Assembly (NCBI GenBank): GCA_946800325.1
Contig: OX326960.1
Location: 55,946,855-56,010,854 of the forward strand
DNA from: Luzula sylvatica
Taxonomy: Eukaryota > Streptophyta > Magnoliopsida > Poales > Juncaceae
Direction of reading: 5' to 3'
DNA: 64,000 nucleotides
Shown: positions 24,130 through 33,799 of the stretch, one piece after another
How positions within the stretch are numbered: position 1 is the first letter of the stretch
How the letters are laid out: every line of letters begins with the position of its first letter
Made by a program: the position numbers and the translations under genes
Notes under the pieces: model-generated
Seen by the model: the letters and a program-made list of their open reading frames with translations, nothing else
What the model was told of the DNA's origin: nothing
Databases searched by the model: none

Positions 24130-25135
24130 ATGCCGGGGAATACGGAAAGATCTCAGGCGGAGGCAAGGATCCGTTGGGGCGAAGTAGACGACGACGACGA
24201 AGCAGATCTTACTTATCTTCTCCCTCCTCGCGTCGTGACAGGTCCCGATGAGAACGGGATCACCAAAACGGTCGAGTATGGGTTTAATGACGATGGAAAA
24301 AAGGTCAAAGTCACCACCACTACTCGCATCCGCAAGCTGGCCAAGACCAGGCTTACTAAGAAAATGATCGAGAGGCGGAGCTGGGCCAAATTTGGAGACG
24401 CGGTGCGTGACGATGTCGGAAGCAGACTTACCATGGTTTCTACCGAAGAAATCAATCTTGAGAGGTCCCTTCCACCAGGTTCGATTTCAATTCCTTCTTC
24501 TTCGCTCACTACTTCTTGGTTTTCACTTCAATTTGATTCTTGATTGATCGGGGATAACAAATTAAGTTCTTGATTCACAAATTTGAACAAATTTAATGTT
24601 TAATATCTACAATTCAGGGACCAAGGCTGAAGAAACGAACACCTCAGCAGACGCACTGGCCGCAGTGGGGAAATCTGGTGCCATACTCATGCTGTGCCGT
24701 GCATGCGGCAAGAAAGGGGATCACTGGACCTCGAAGTGCCCTCTGAAGCACTTAGTGGGCTCGACTGTAGCCCCCTCCTCAACCGGTGCACCAGTTGCAG
24801 GCAAATCTTCGTCCTACATTCCTCCAAGCCAACGTGAGGGTGCTGCGGAGAGAGTAGGTTCTGAGATGAATCGCAGAAAGAACGAAGATAACTCGGTTCG
24901 CGTGACGAACATCTCTGAGGATACTCGTGAGGGGGACCTTCTTGAGCTGTTCGGGACGATTGGACCGGTGAGCCGAACCTATGTGGCCGTTGATCAGAAA
25001 ACCGGCATGAATAGAGGATTTGGGTTTGTGAATTTTGTACATCGTGAGGATGCCGAGCTGGCGATTTGTAAGCTCAATGGATACGGGTATGATAATCTTA
25101 TTATCAGGGTGGAGTGGGCCATCCCTAAGAAATAA
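24130..25135 (+). CDS. TIF3G1: Translation initiation factor eIF3 subunit G
   Basis: Two exons (24130-24478 and 24618-25135) join to 288 aa, near the usual 290. eIF3g is an RNA-binding subunit of eIF3, acting in 43S scanning and reinitiation. The N-terminal part binds other eIF3 subunits (RIRWGEVDDDDEADLTYLLP, then KKVKVTTTTRIRKLAKTRL). A zinc knuckle follows (CRACGKKGDHWTSKC, about residues 148-162). Then comes a Ser/Pro/Gly linker with YIPPSQRE and a C-terminal RRM (RNP2 VRVTNI; RNP1 RGFGFVNF). The start is preceded by a GAC repeat, and a GAC run also encodes Asp 20-23, so replication slippage here could change protein length. Confidence 0.95.
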
Positions 25136-25614
25136 GCTTTGCGGTATTTTGGTTCGAGTTGTGATTATTGAGAAATTTCTTTCGTTACGGGATATTTTCT
25201 CGGATTCTTTTTTTATCCGAGTTATATGCTTAGTTTGCAACTTTGTGTTGATTAATTGCTGCAATAACAAAAATGTCACATGGTTTGACAACTCTATGTA
25301 AATATGGAATTTGGTTTCAAAACTTTGATTACCTAATTCAAGCTTTGAAACTGTGATTCATTCATTCATTTTGGGCTATGTATCTTGTTTACTATTTTGT
25401 ATTCTTTCATTTCTTTCATATATATACTACATAGTCAAGAGGGTCATTTTTGAAATTTTCCACCTAATGGTCAAGAAAGAAAACTAGTTGGCCAGAGAGA
25501 GCAACCATTCTTCTCTTTCTTTGCTTCAAGTTAATTTACTTAATTTCTACCATCTTGTTCTTTGTTCCAAATTTCAATCCAAGATATTTGATCCATCTTA
25601 ATATACATACCTCA

Positions 25615-27099
25615 ATGGAGAGAAGCACAAGCCATATTGTTCAAGCCAAGCTGGTGGGTATGTTTTGGCCTTCATAGTCGCGCAATTTAATTTCTAAAAG
25701 GACAAAATTTCATCGTGTCAGGTACTTCTTGGAGATATGGGGACTGGAAAGACGAGTCTAGTTGTAAGATTTGTTAAAGGACAGTATTACGATTGCCAGG
25801 TTTCTAAATTCCCAAATCGAATTCCAATTTTTATCCACGGAATCGTGATGCGTCGAGTTAGTTATTATTTTTTTCTTTTTAATTTAGGAATCCACGATTG
25901 GGGCGGCATTTTTTTCTCAAATCGTGTCGTTAAACGAGGGCATGGTGAAATTTGATATATGGGACACTGCGGGCCAAGAAAGATATCATAGCTTGGCTCC
26001 GATGTATTATCGCGGTGCCGGTGCTGCTATTGTTGTTTATGACATCACAAGCACGGTAACTAATTCATGCTTTAAATAAACAAAATAATTGTTGTCACTT
26101 GTTTACTGTAATATTATAAATTACTCAATTCTTCGCCTAGTTTTGAATTTGAAGAAAGTTTATATTTTTGAATTACCAGGATTCATTTACTCGAGCAAAG
26201 AAATGGGTCGAAGAACTGCAGAGACAAGGTATCTCCCAAATTTGTTTTATAGGATTCTCATATGCATTATTCATATATTATTTGAAAGGGGTAAAAATTT
26301 GACAGGATTGAAAATTTTGTAAATATGTATTTGTAGGAAATCCATATTTGATCGCAGCCTTGGTTGGTAACAAGATTGATTTGCAAGCAAAAAGGAAAGT
26401 ACAAACAGAGGTACTTTTTCATGTTTATTCCTGCAAAATAAATCTTCAGTTTCGGCGAAATTTCATGTGTATCCCTGTAAAATTTGAAAATATCAAGTAT
26501 ACCCTTATAAAACAGGAAATTTCATGGATACCCATATGTTTTGTAAGAAATATCATGCATACCTCTACGAAACATAAGAAATATCATGTATAACCCTCCC
26601 TTTGCTAATTGCTTATAAAGGTTCTTAAACAACCCCTATTTATACATGTAGTAAGTTAGGATATTTAGCATATTTTCGATGAATTAGGAGAGGAAGAGTA
26701 TTGGTAGGGGTATTCACGATTTTCATATTTTGGAGGGCTATGTATGATATTTTGAGGTTTTATAGGAGTGCACGCGAAACGAAACTACATCTTAATTAAC
26801 TTTACTGCTCTTTTCAGCAAGGCATGCAATATGCGGAGGAAAACGAGCTGTTCTTCATCGAAACTTCTGCTAGGAGTTCAGAGAATATAAACGAGCTATT
26901 TTATGAAGTTGGTAAGTATATCTATTAACTAAATCGGTATTATTTAGTTTTAACTATTTTATAAGTATCACAATTTCGTCAATAATAATGTATTTTAGCT
27001 AAGAGAGTTATAAAAGCTCGGCCTCCTCGCCGAACTGGCATGCTATTACACAACGAGGAACGGTATGATTATCGAAGACGTTTTTGTTGCTTGACATGA
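25615..27099 (+). CDS. Rab5-like (RabF2-type) small GTPase
   Basis: Seven exons join to 200 aa: 25615-25653, 25722-25799, 25888-26055, 26180-26228, 26337-26410, 26818-26911 and 26999-27099. RabF/Rab5 GTPases direct endosome and vacuolar trafficking. G1 is GDMGTGKTS, switch I/G2 is [11 protein letters not shown]3 is [21 protein letters not shown]4 is NKID and G5 is ETSAR. Switch and interswitch residues match RabF2 (RHA1/ARA7). Divergent points are Arg for Lys in G5 (SAR), Met in the P-loop, and a short basic tail ending RRRFCCLT, a CCxx prenylation signal unlike the usual Rab5 CC end. It may be a diverged paralogue. Intron 5 (407 bp) holds a palindromic repeat also found in two other genes of the window. 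Confidence 0.9.
26435..26795. repeat. Palindromic dispersed repeat in Rab intron 5
   Basis: Several imperfect units of about 33 bp run as ATATCATGTATACCC...AAAACATAAGAA. They are followed, after a central spacer, by the same units inverted (GGGGTATTCACGATTTTCATATTTTGGAG). Related stretches lie at 7320-7590, 22068-22150, 32915-33230, 39290-39360 and 45455-45520. Size and symmetry suit a MITE. No clean ends were found. Confidence 0.55.
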
Positions 27100-27583
27100 T
27101 CACGTCATAAGAGTAATTTGCAGTATCCCTTGTAATTTATTTTAATTGAACTGAAAACATTATTTGTGTTGCAATTTAAATGTTTTTTTAATAAAACAGA
27201 GCATAAATTCGAATCTACATTATACTGTTGCAATATGCCGTTAAACAGTTTTTATCAGCCGTTTCGTGGTCCGGATTTGTTATTAATGAAGTTGAGCGCG
27301 CAAAAGTATCCTCGATAGATAGCACATTGACATTTTATTTTTTGAGTAGTGATCTATATTTTTTAGAATTCTCTTCCATAAAGCTTGATAACGTGATACA
27401 ACTTTTGAACTTTAATTTTAATATTTTAATATTTTAATTCAAATTTTGTGAAATTTATTTTAGAGGGCAATCCACTATTTTCATCTTTTTTAAAGTAAAG
27501 TCTTTTAATATCCTACTTCCATTTTTATTATAAAAATGAAAATTTACAAACAAAAAAAATATAGCTCTTACATAGAGGGATAC

Positions 27584-28494
27584 CAATGTGGCAAAAATCG
27601 GTTCTTAACGCGTTTAACGGTCCAAAAAACGGTTAACGATGAGTTAACGTTACGTTTTTTTCATAACAGTTTGAAATAACGTCAACCATTATTTGATCGT
27701 GTTTGACCATTTTAACGGTCCTAAACAGCCCTTAACGGTGTTATTTTCATCGTTATTTACATGCAATATACTAAACCAAACTTCAATTGACGCTTTGAAC
27801 GATTTAGAATGAGAATTAGCAGATTATTGAAATATCAAATTTGTATATCTTTTTAAGTACAACAATTAGGATATCTTGTTTGTAATTTTTTGTTATCATT
27901 TGAGCTCTAAAAATCGCTCACAAAAAAAAATGCTGATTGATTTTTATGATTTCAGTTACAATTTTAACACTGTTTTTTATCAAGTTAGATTGCAAATTAG
28001 CAAATTATTTTAATACCAAAGTTTTTTATCTCTCGAATTTCTACATTAATAATGTAATAATAAAATTATATAAAATATATTAATAATATAATATAGTCAT
28101 AACAATATGATATAAAATAATAATAATTATAATAATAATATAATTCTATTTATTCTCACCCAAAGTGAGTGCACATTGGACTTAAATGCTATACATCGAA
28201 AAAAAATTGTTTAGACTTTTGATGTATCGTATTTTATCGGTGTTTTGTCGGTTTAGACTATGTATGTTACGCTTGTTTACACTTTGAATGGTAATGTTTG
28301 TCTATATTTTATTTTTAAAGTTGAATTATAGTTATAATAATTTCAAAAATATAATAATATTATATATGATATATAATTACGGATCAGTGTAACTGTTATA
28401 TTACCGTTATGTCATCGTTATATTATCGTTAATCGGCAATTTATTTTAACAATGTTTGACCGTTCCGTTTTGTTAAACGTTATCTGCAACACTG
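27584..28494. mobile_element. hAT-like non-autonomous element, about 0.9 kb
   Basis: The left end CAATGTGGCAAAAATC (27584) and right end, read inverted, CAGTGTTGCAGATAAC (28494) are imperfect inverted repeats. They resemble the termini of the element at 36581-37926 (CAATGTTACAAAAATC / CAGTGTTCCAGAAATC). Subterminal TTAACGGT and CCGTTA motifs occur in both arms. No transposase was seen and the 8-bp target duplication is not recognisable, so the call rests on the termini. Confidence 0.5.
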
Positions 28495-28499
28495 ATCTG

Positions 28500-29027
28500 A
28501 ACCGATCCGAACTGTATCCAAAATTATCCGAATTTGAATAAAAATATCCGGATCCAATCCGTATCCATTATTTAGGATACATATATGAATATAGTACATA
28601 ACTTATAAGTCGGATCGGATAATTTATAGTAAAATGAGTACCCGTTTTACTATAAAAATAACTTTTTAAATTTTGTATACAACAGTACATTTAAGACAAC
28701 ATAAATATTCGGATCTAATGTTTTTTTTAATATCAGAGTCTGAGTCTTAAAAAAAAGGTGGGAGCATAAAAGAGAAGTGAGGGATCCAATATTTTATTGT
28801 ATTTATAGTAAAATGAGTATTGTATAGTTTAGTACGATAACACCAATACTTACTTTTTTACTTGAGTATTTTAGCATCATTCATATAATATTTTTTTTTG
28901 AAAATTATCGTATCATCGTATTCGTGTCTATCGGATACGATACTCGTATTCGTTGAACATAACTTAAAATTATATTGTAAATTATTTTTTGTGGTTATTT
29001 TGGAAACTAAAAATCAAGTTTACAAAA
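28500..29027. mobile_element. Eroded CGGATCC-rich element, left part
   Basis: Motifs such as ATCCGGATCCAATCCGTATCC resemble the intact hAT-type element at 39886-40523. The sequence seems to continue after the solo LTR, at 30526-30775. Termini were not defined. Confidence 0.35.
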
Positions 29028-30525
29028 TGTTGGTTCAAATTTCCTATTGTTTGATTATCTCAAATACAATGTCGATACTACTAACGAAATCTAGCAAGAT
29101 AAATGTGTAGGAGATAGGTACAAAATGAAAGGATCAATCAAGAATAACAACAATCAAAGACGTCAAAGAATCACGAATAAAATCAAGACGCACATGAATC
29201 AAGACATTGAAGAATTGCGAAGAAGATCAAGACATAGAAGATTCCGCAAGTTGGGATATCTACCTAATCATCAATACAATATATAGGTATCTCTAAACTT
29301 GTTTAAAAGATTAAACTCAATGAAAAAGTACTTGAATTCAATTAAAAAGGCTGAAATCAGTATGTCCGTTGCAACGGAATTCCAGTCCGTTGTAACGGAA
29401 CTACTCGATTTATTCAACATGGGAAAAACCAGTATAGTCCGTTGCAACGTAATCACCAATACGTTGTAACGGAAATGTACGTTGTAACGGAACTCTATCT
29501 CCGTTGCAACGTTATTTTATTTCCAATGAGGAAGCCTGTCACAGAAGAATGTCCGTTGTAACGGACATCAATGTCCGTTGTAACGGACATCAATGCTTCA
29601 CTTCAGTATAAACTTACACATACGTCCGTTGCAACGGATTAACCAATCCGTTGTAACGGAACACCTCATCCCGTTGTAACGGAAAACTCTCCGTTGCAAC
29701 GGGAATTAAATCCAAAGATGAAGTGTTGTCTCAGTAGAAGGTCCGTTGTAACGGACACAAGTCCGTGGCAACGGACTAGCTAACACAGAGTTCCGTTGTA
29801 ACGGACTACTTACGTTACAACGGACTGTGTAATAAATTCAAGTACGACAGCCTCCAACGGCTAGTTTTTGAATCACTCCGTTGCAACGGACCATATGTCC
29901 GTTGCAACGGACTATTCAGAATAAGCAAGTGAGGGAAGGGACTATGTGTTCTATAAATAGAACCCTTACCTCATTCTCTCTCATGAGTTCATCTATCCAA
30001 ATTATACCTTCCAAAGAGAGAATCCTTGCTATACCATTGAGTTAGATAATCTTCTAAAACATTCTTAGAGATTAGATTTCCCTCTTCTCCCTTCAAATAC
30101 TATTCCCAACTTGCGTGACCGATCACGTTTTAGTTCGTATTTAGAAATTGTAATAGGCTAGTACAAAAAGTGTAAAGAGCCTTAGCTATAGATCGATAGA
30201 AGCGTGTAAATCGATCTAGGCAAATCCTTGTAATCGAGTTGAGTTGGAATTCAATCGAAAGCCAAAAAGAGGCACAAGGCATTCCCGGAGACGTAGGTAC
30301 TTGCCACTAATCGAATCGGTCGATTAAGCAAGTAAAGGGTGAGTTAAAGCTACTGAGCAACCACCTACCGAACTCCGTAATCAACATCGTGTGTTCACGT
30401 GTTCGGTATTTTCTACTCTATTCAAATTTCATTAATTAGCTTCCGCAAGAAGAATTTGTATACCTAGTCGAAAATTGCCCACTAGGTTACCTATTCAACC
30501 CCCTCTAGGTTAGAATTAACCAACA
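29028..30525 (+). mobile_element. Solo LTR of a copia (Sirevirus-like) retrotransposon, 1498 bp
   Basis: It begins TGTTGGTT (29028) and ends AACCAACA (30525), an exact terminal inversion. It is flanked on both sides by the 5-bp duplication CAAAA (29023-29027 and 30526-30530). There is no internal region, so recombination between two LTRs left one copy. A TATAAATAG box lies near 29953. The 3' part (GGAGACGTAGGTACTTGCC, then ACCTATTCAACCCCCTCTAG) resembles Sirevirus LTR ends. The U3 half carries a dense palindrome array (29365-29915). Confidence 0.9.
29365..29915. repeat. Array of about 18 TCCGTTGYAACGGA palindromes
   Basis: The 14-bp palindrome TCCGTTGCAACGGA, or its T variant, recurs about 18 times in 550 bp with one or two changes per copy and irregular spacing. 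Many copies are paired 20-25 bp apart. All lie in the upstream half of the solo LTR, before its TATA box, where enhancer elements are expected. Confidence 0.9.
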
Positions 30526-30775
30526 CAAAAAACTTCGTAATTAAAAATAATCAATATTTTAGGTTTAAAAATAATATTATATTATCACGTCATAATATCC
30601 ATTTTAATTTTCGAAAAAAATTCGTATCCGTATCCGATAATATTTGAATCGTATCCGTATCTGCTTAATATCCGAATCGTATCCAAACGAATGTTCCGTA
30701 TCTTGAAAAATATGAATACAAATCCGATATGACTACTATCCAAACTGGATCCGAACCGTTTCCCCAACCCTAATG
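30526..30775. mobile_element. Eroded CGTATCC-rich element, right part
   Basis: Repeated TATCCGAATCGTATCC-type motifs end near CCCAACCCTAATG. This is probably the right half of the element whose left half lies at 28500-29027, split by the solo LTR. It ends about 180 bp before the next gene. Confidence 0.35.
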
Positions 30776-30954
30776 CAGCATTCGTGGACCATGGTCCATG
30801 GGCCTTTTCAAAGAGTTCACACAAAACGATAAAACACGTAGCCATGCTTGCACTCGTCGCGACACGTACCCAAGTCTTTCAATGCCAATTTATTCTCCCT
30901 TTTCCCGTCCTTATCACCTCACGCACAAACCAAAATCTCTCAAGCTCTAACATC

Positions 30955-33652
30955 ATGGTGAAACCCTTGGGAGAAGAAGGCGAGAAAAGCTATTCAACAA
31001 ACAGTACCAAAAAGCAACGGCCAAGTCCATTAGGGTGGTTGAAGGAGCACAGAATCAGAGAGCTTGTCTGTCCCAAACGACGCCTCGTGGAAGTACCATA
31101 TACTGCCACGATAGCACACACGATCAATGCTCTACATGCCAATGCCGTCTCTGCCGTACCAGTCGCCGCGCCCCCCGGGCACTGGATCGGTGCTGGGGGT
31201 TCGATGATTCATGAGTCTGATCCTGTCACTGGTGCAGTTCGGAAGCATTACATAGGGATGGTTATGATGCTTGATATTTTGGTGCATATTGCAGAGAATG
31301 ATGAGAAAGTTGAGATGGATTTGGATCGGTTAATGGCCGTGCCCGTTTCTTCTGTGATTGGTCACTCACTTGAGGGCCTTAGCTTGTGGACTCTCAATCC
31401 GAATTCAAGGTTATTACGTTTTTTTGGAATTATCTTAATTGGGTAATTAGACATAAACAGTCCATTCTTAATGTTGATTCATACATTTTCCATATACTAA
31501 TTGAAAAATAGAAACAATATAGTTTTTTTTTATATATGTACATGTTTTAAAAAATAAAAACTAAAACCTAAAAATTAAGATAATCACAACTATAACATAT
31601 TTGGAGTCCAATATTCCGGACATGCACAAAAATCCGAACGGCTAAACTCCGAATATAATTAATAATTATACGGTCAGCACTAACCAGGCAAAAATAATTA
31701 ATAATTATATAGTCAACATAAAAAGAAAGAAAAGAAAATCGGATTCTAAGGTTCTTAGAATCGGGAATTTTCACAAGATAAATGGTTAAGCTCTCCCATA
31801 GTTTGCACGTTCGGGTTGCCATCAATAGAAAAATGACCAGTAGTGATAGTTTGATTATGTCAATTTTAATCGTATTGTGTGTATTTCATTCGCACTCAAA
31901 ATGATCAGTGATGGTTTGATTTTTTTTTTTTCAATTTTAAGCACATTTTGTGTATTTCACCCGCACCCCAAAACGCACGTCTCTTTCAAGAAAGTAAATT
32001 GAATAGGTTAAAATACATCTTTAAATTTATCTATAAAATATGTTGATACATTTTTTTTGATAATAAATGGAGAAGACTCGTATGTCCTCCGTCCATTGAT
32101 GTCAATACGAATTGAACCTACAATCTCTCACAACATATGATTTTTTGTGTATCATATTCAACCAACTGGGCTATAGATCCATTGGCAATATGTTGATACA
32201 TATATTGTAAAGAGTTTTTATTATATTAATTGACATGTCAATTGTAAAATTAGTATACCAAACTTCGGCTATATAAATGAGAATTAGATATTAAAATCAG
32301 TATACTGAATTATGGCTATATAAATGAGAATTAGATATAACAATGTAATTTTCTTGAAAGGGTGGTTTTTGGAGGAATCGTTAATTGGTGTCATATAACT
32401 GGCTCGTATAACAACTTTATTTATGTGTAACTTTCTGATTCTCATAGTCATATTTTTCTTTTCTCATTCTGTAGATATTTTTGTTATTATTTTGGTAAAC
32501 CTGTATATAAATAAAAATAAAATTCAAACAATGTCAATGTGTACTACTCCTATTTTTCTTGTAGTATCTTGGATTGCATGGAAACATTTAGCAAAGGAGT
32601 GCACCGAGCTATGGTTCCTTTAGAAAGCCTATTAGACACTTCAACTCCAGTCGAATTGGTGGAGGCTTCGCCTGGTTATACGATGCTTACGCAGATGGAT
32701 GTTTTGAGATTTTTGCAAGCTTCTTCTAACGAACTAAAAGATATATTAGCATCAAGCATTCAAGATTTGGGAGCCATAAATGAAAATGTTTTCGCCGTGA
32801 CTGAAAATACAAAGGTCATACAAGCTATAAAAGGTATGAGGAATGCTTCTTTGATTGCCGTCCCAATTGTCGAAGATACCGATGACGAGGCAGTGCTTCA
32901 AGACGTAAGCAAGTTCAATTTCGGTATAATTCAAAATATTATGCATACCACTATAAAACATAAAAAAGTTCATGTTTGGAGTTTTTTGAATGAATTCATT
33001 TACCGCGCCCCATATTTTTCCCACCATCTCTGAAATGGTAATTGCACTGTTGTTTATTGGACTAACTGTAGGTCTGATAGTAATTTAGGGCCCTGTCAAT
33101 TGTTAATTACAGTTCGATAATCTATTATCATTTGAATTTCGATTCGATTAATATTTTTTAGATTTTGCTGTGTTATCCCCGTGACCTTTCTCATTTTATA
33201 GGGGTATACTTGATATTTCAAGTTCTTGGGTTACATGCCTCTTGAGTTACTAAAAGATGCATGAAATGAAATTGCAGGGAAGAGGGAAAAGGCTTGTCGA
33301 GACATTCTCAGTAACAGATCTGCGCGATTGCACGATGGGCCAATTACAATCATTGTTAAGGATCACCACTACAGAGTTCAAAGAGAAAGTTGCAGAATTA
33401 AAAGCAGGCCTTACTCCTGAAGGCGGCATAAACATAAGCGATATTCAAAAGAGCAAGAAATTGATCACATGTTTTTTCGAGAGTACTCTCGAGGAAGTGA
33501 TCAAAGAGGCAGTGGATAAACACGTGCACAGAGTTTGGGTGGTCGATCGAGATGGATTGTTAAGAGGAGTCGTGGCCCTTACCGATATTTTGCGCGTGGT
33601 GAGAGAGGCCGCGCTGAAGACGGAGGAAGATATGCAGGAAATTATGTCTTAG
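30955..33652 (+). CDS. PV42A: PV42a-like SNF1-related kinase gamma-type subunit (CBS domains)
   Basis: Three exons (30955-31409, 32565-32904, 33278-33652) join to 389 aa. PV42 proteins are plant relatives of AMPK/SNF4 gamma subunits with CBS pairs, and Arabidopsis PV42a/b have roles in reproductive development. Family blocks are RRLVEVPYTATIAHTINAL, VSAVPVAAPPGHWIGAGGSM, YIGMVMMLDILVHIA, SVIGHSLEGLSLWTLNPNS, YTMLTQMDVLRF, FSVTDLRDC and VHRVWVVDRDGLLRGVVALT. The start at 30955 (MVKPLGEEGEK) is chosen because family similarity begins shortly after it; in-frame ATGs at 30784 and 30844 sit in leader-like sequence. Intron 1 holds a SINE (32052-32186). Intron 2 holds a palindromic repeat fragment. 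The gene converges on the O-fucosyltransferase gene, with 147 bp between stop codons. Confidence 0.9.
32052..32186 (-). mobile_element. tRNA-type SINE with 15-bp target duplication
   Basis: The element is read on the - strand. It starts GCCAATGGATCTATAGCCCA, with an A-box-like AGCCCAGTTGG and a B-box-like GGTTCAATTC, and ends in an A-rich tail (+ strand TTTTTTT at 32052). It is flanked by AATATGTTGATACAT on both sides (32037-32051 and 32187-32201). It sits in intron 1 of the PV42a-like gene. Relatives lie at 37631-37779, 40715-40848, 40856-40982 and 52885-53020. Confidence 0.8.
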
Positions 33653-33799
33653 TCACTTGTCTCTTTAGTTCTTTGCATGCTGTTGTATTGTATGATATGT
33701 TAATTTGTTAATGTACTTGTTTTCGTGCTTTTGGAAACGGATTCCTGTTTTTAGAGAACTCTGAAAAGGAAAACTAATGAGAAAACCGGGAAACAAAGT

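Noticed and set aside
29365..29915. CRISPR-like array of palindromes
   Set aside because: Spacers are irregular and the array lies inside a plant LTR with clear ends; CRISPR does not apply.
30784..30954. Longer start for the PV42a-like protein (in-frame ATG at 30784)
   Set aside because: The extra 57 residues do not resemble the family, and the ATG at 30955 lies just before the conserved part.
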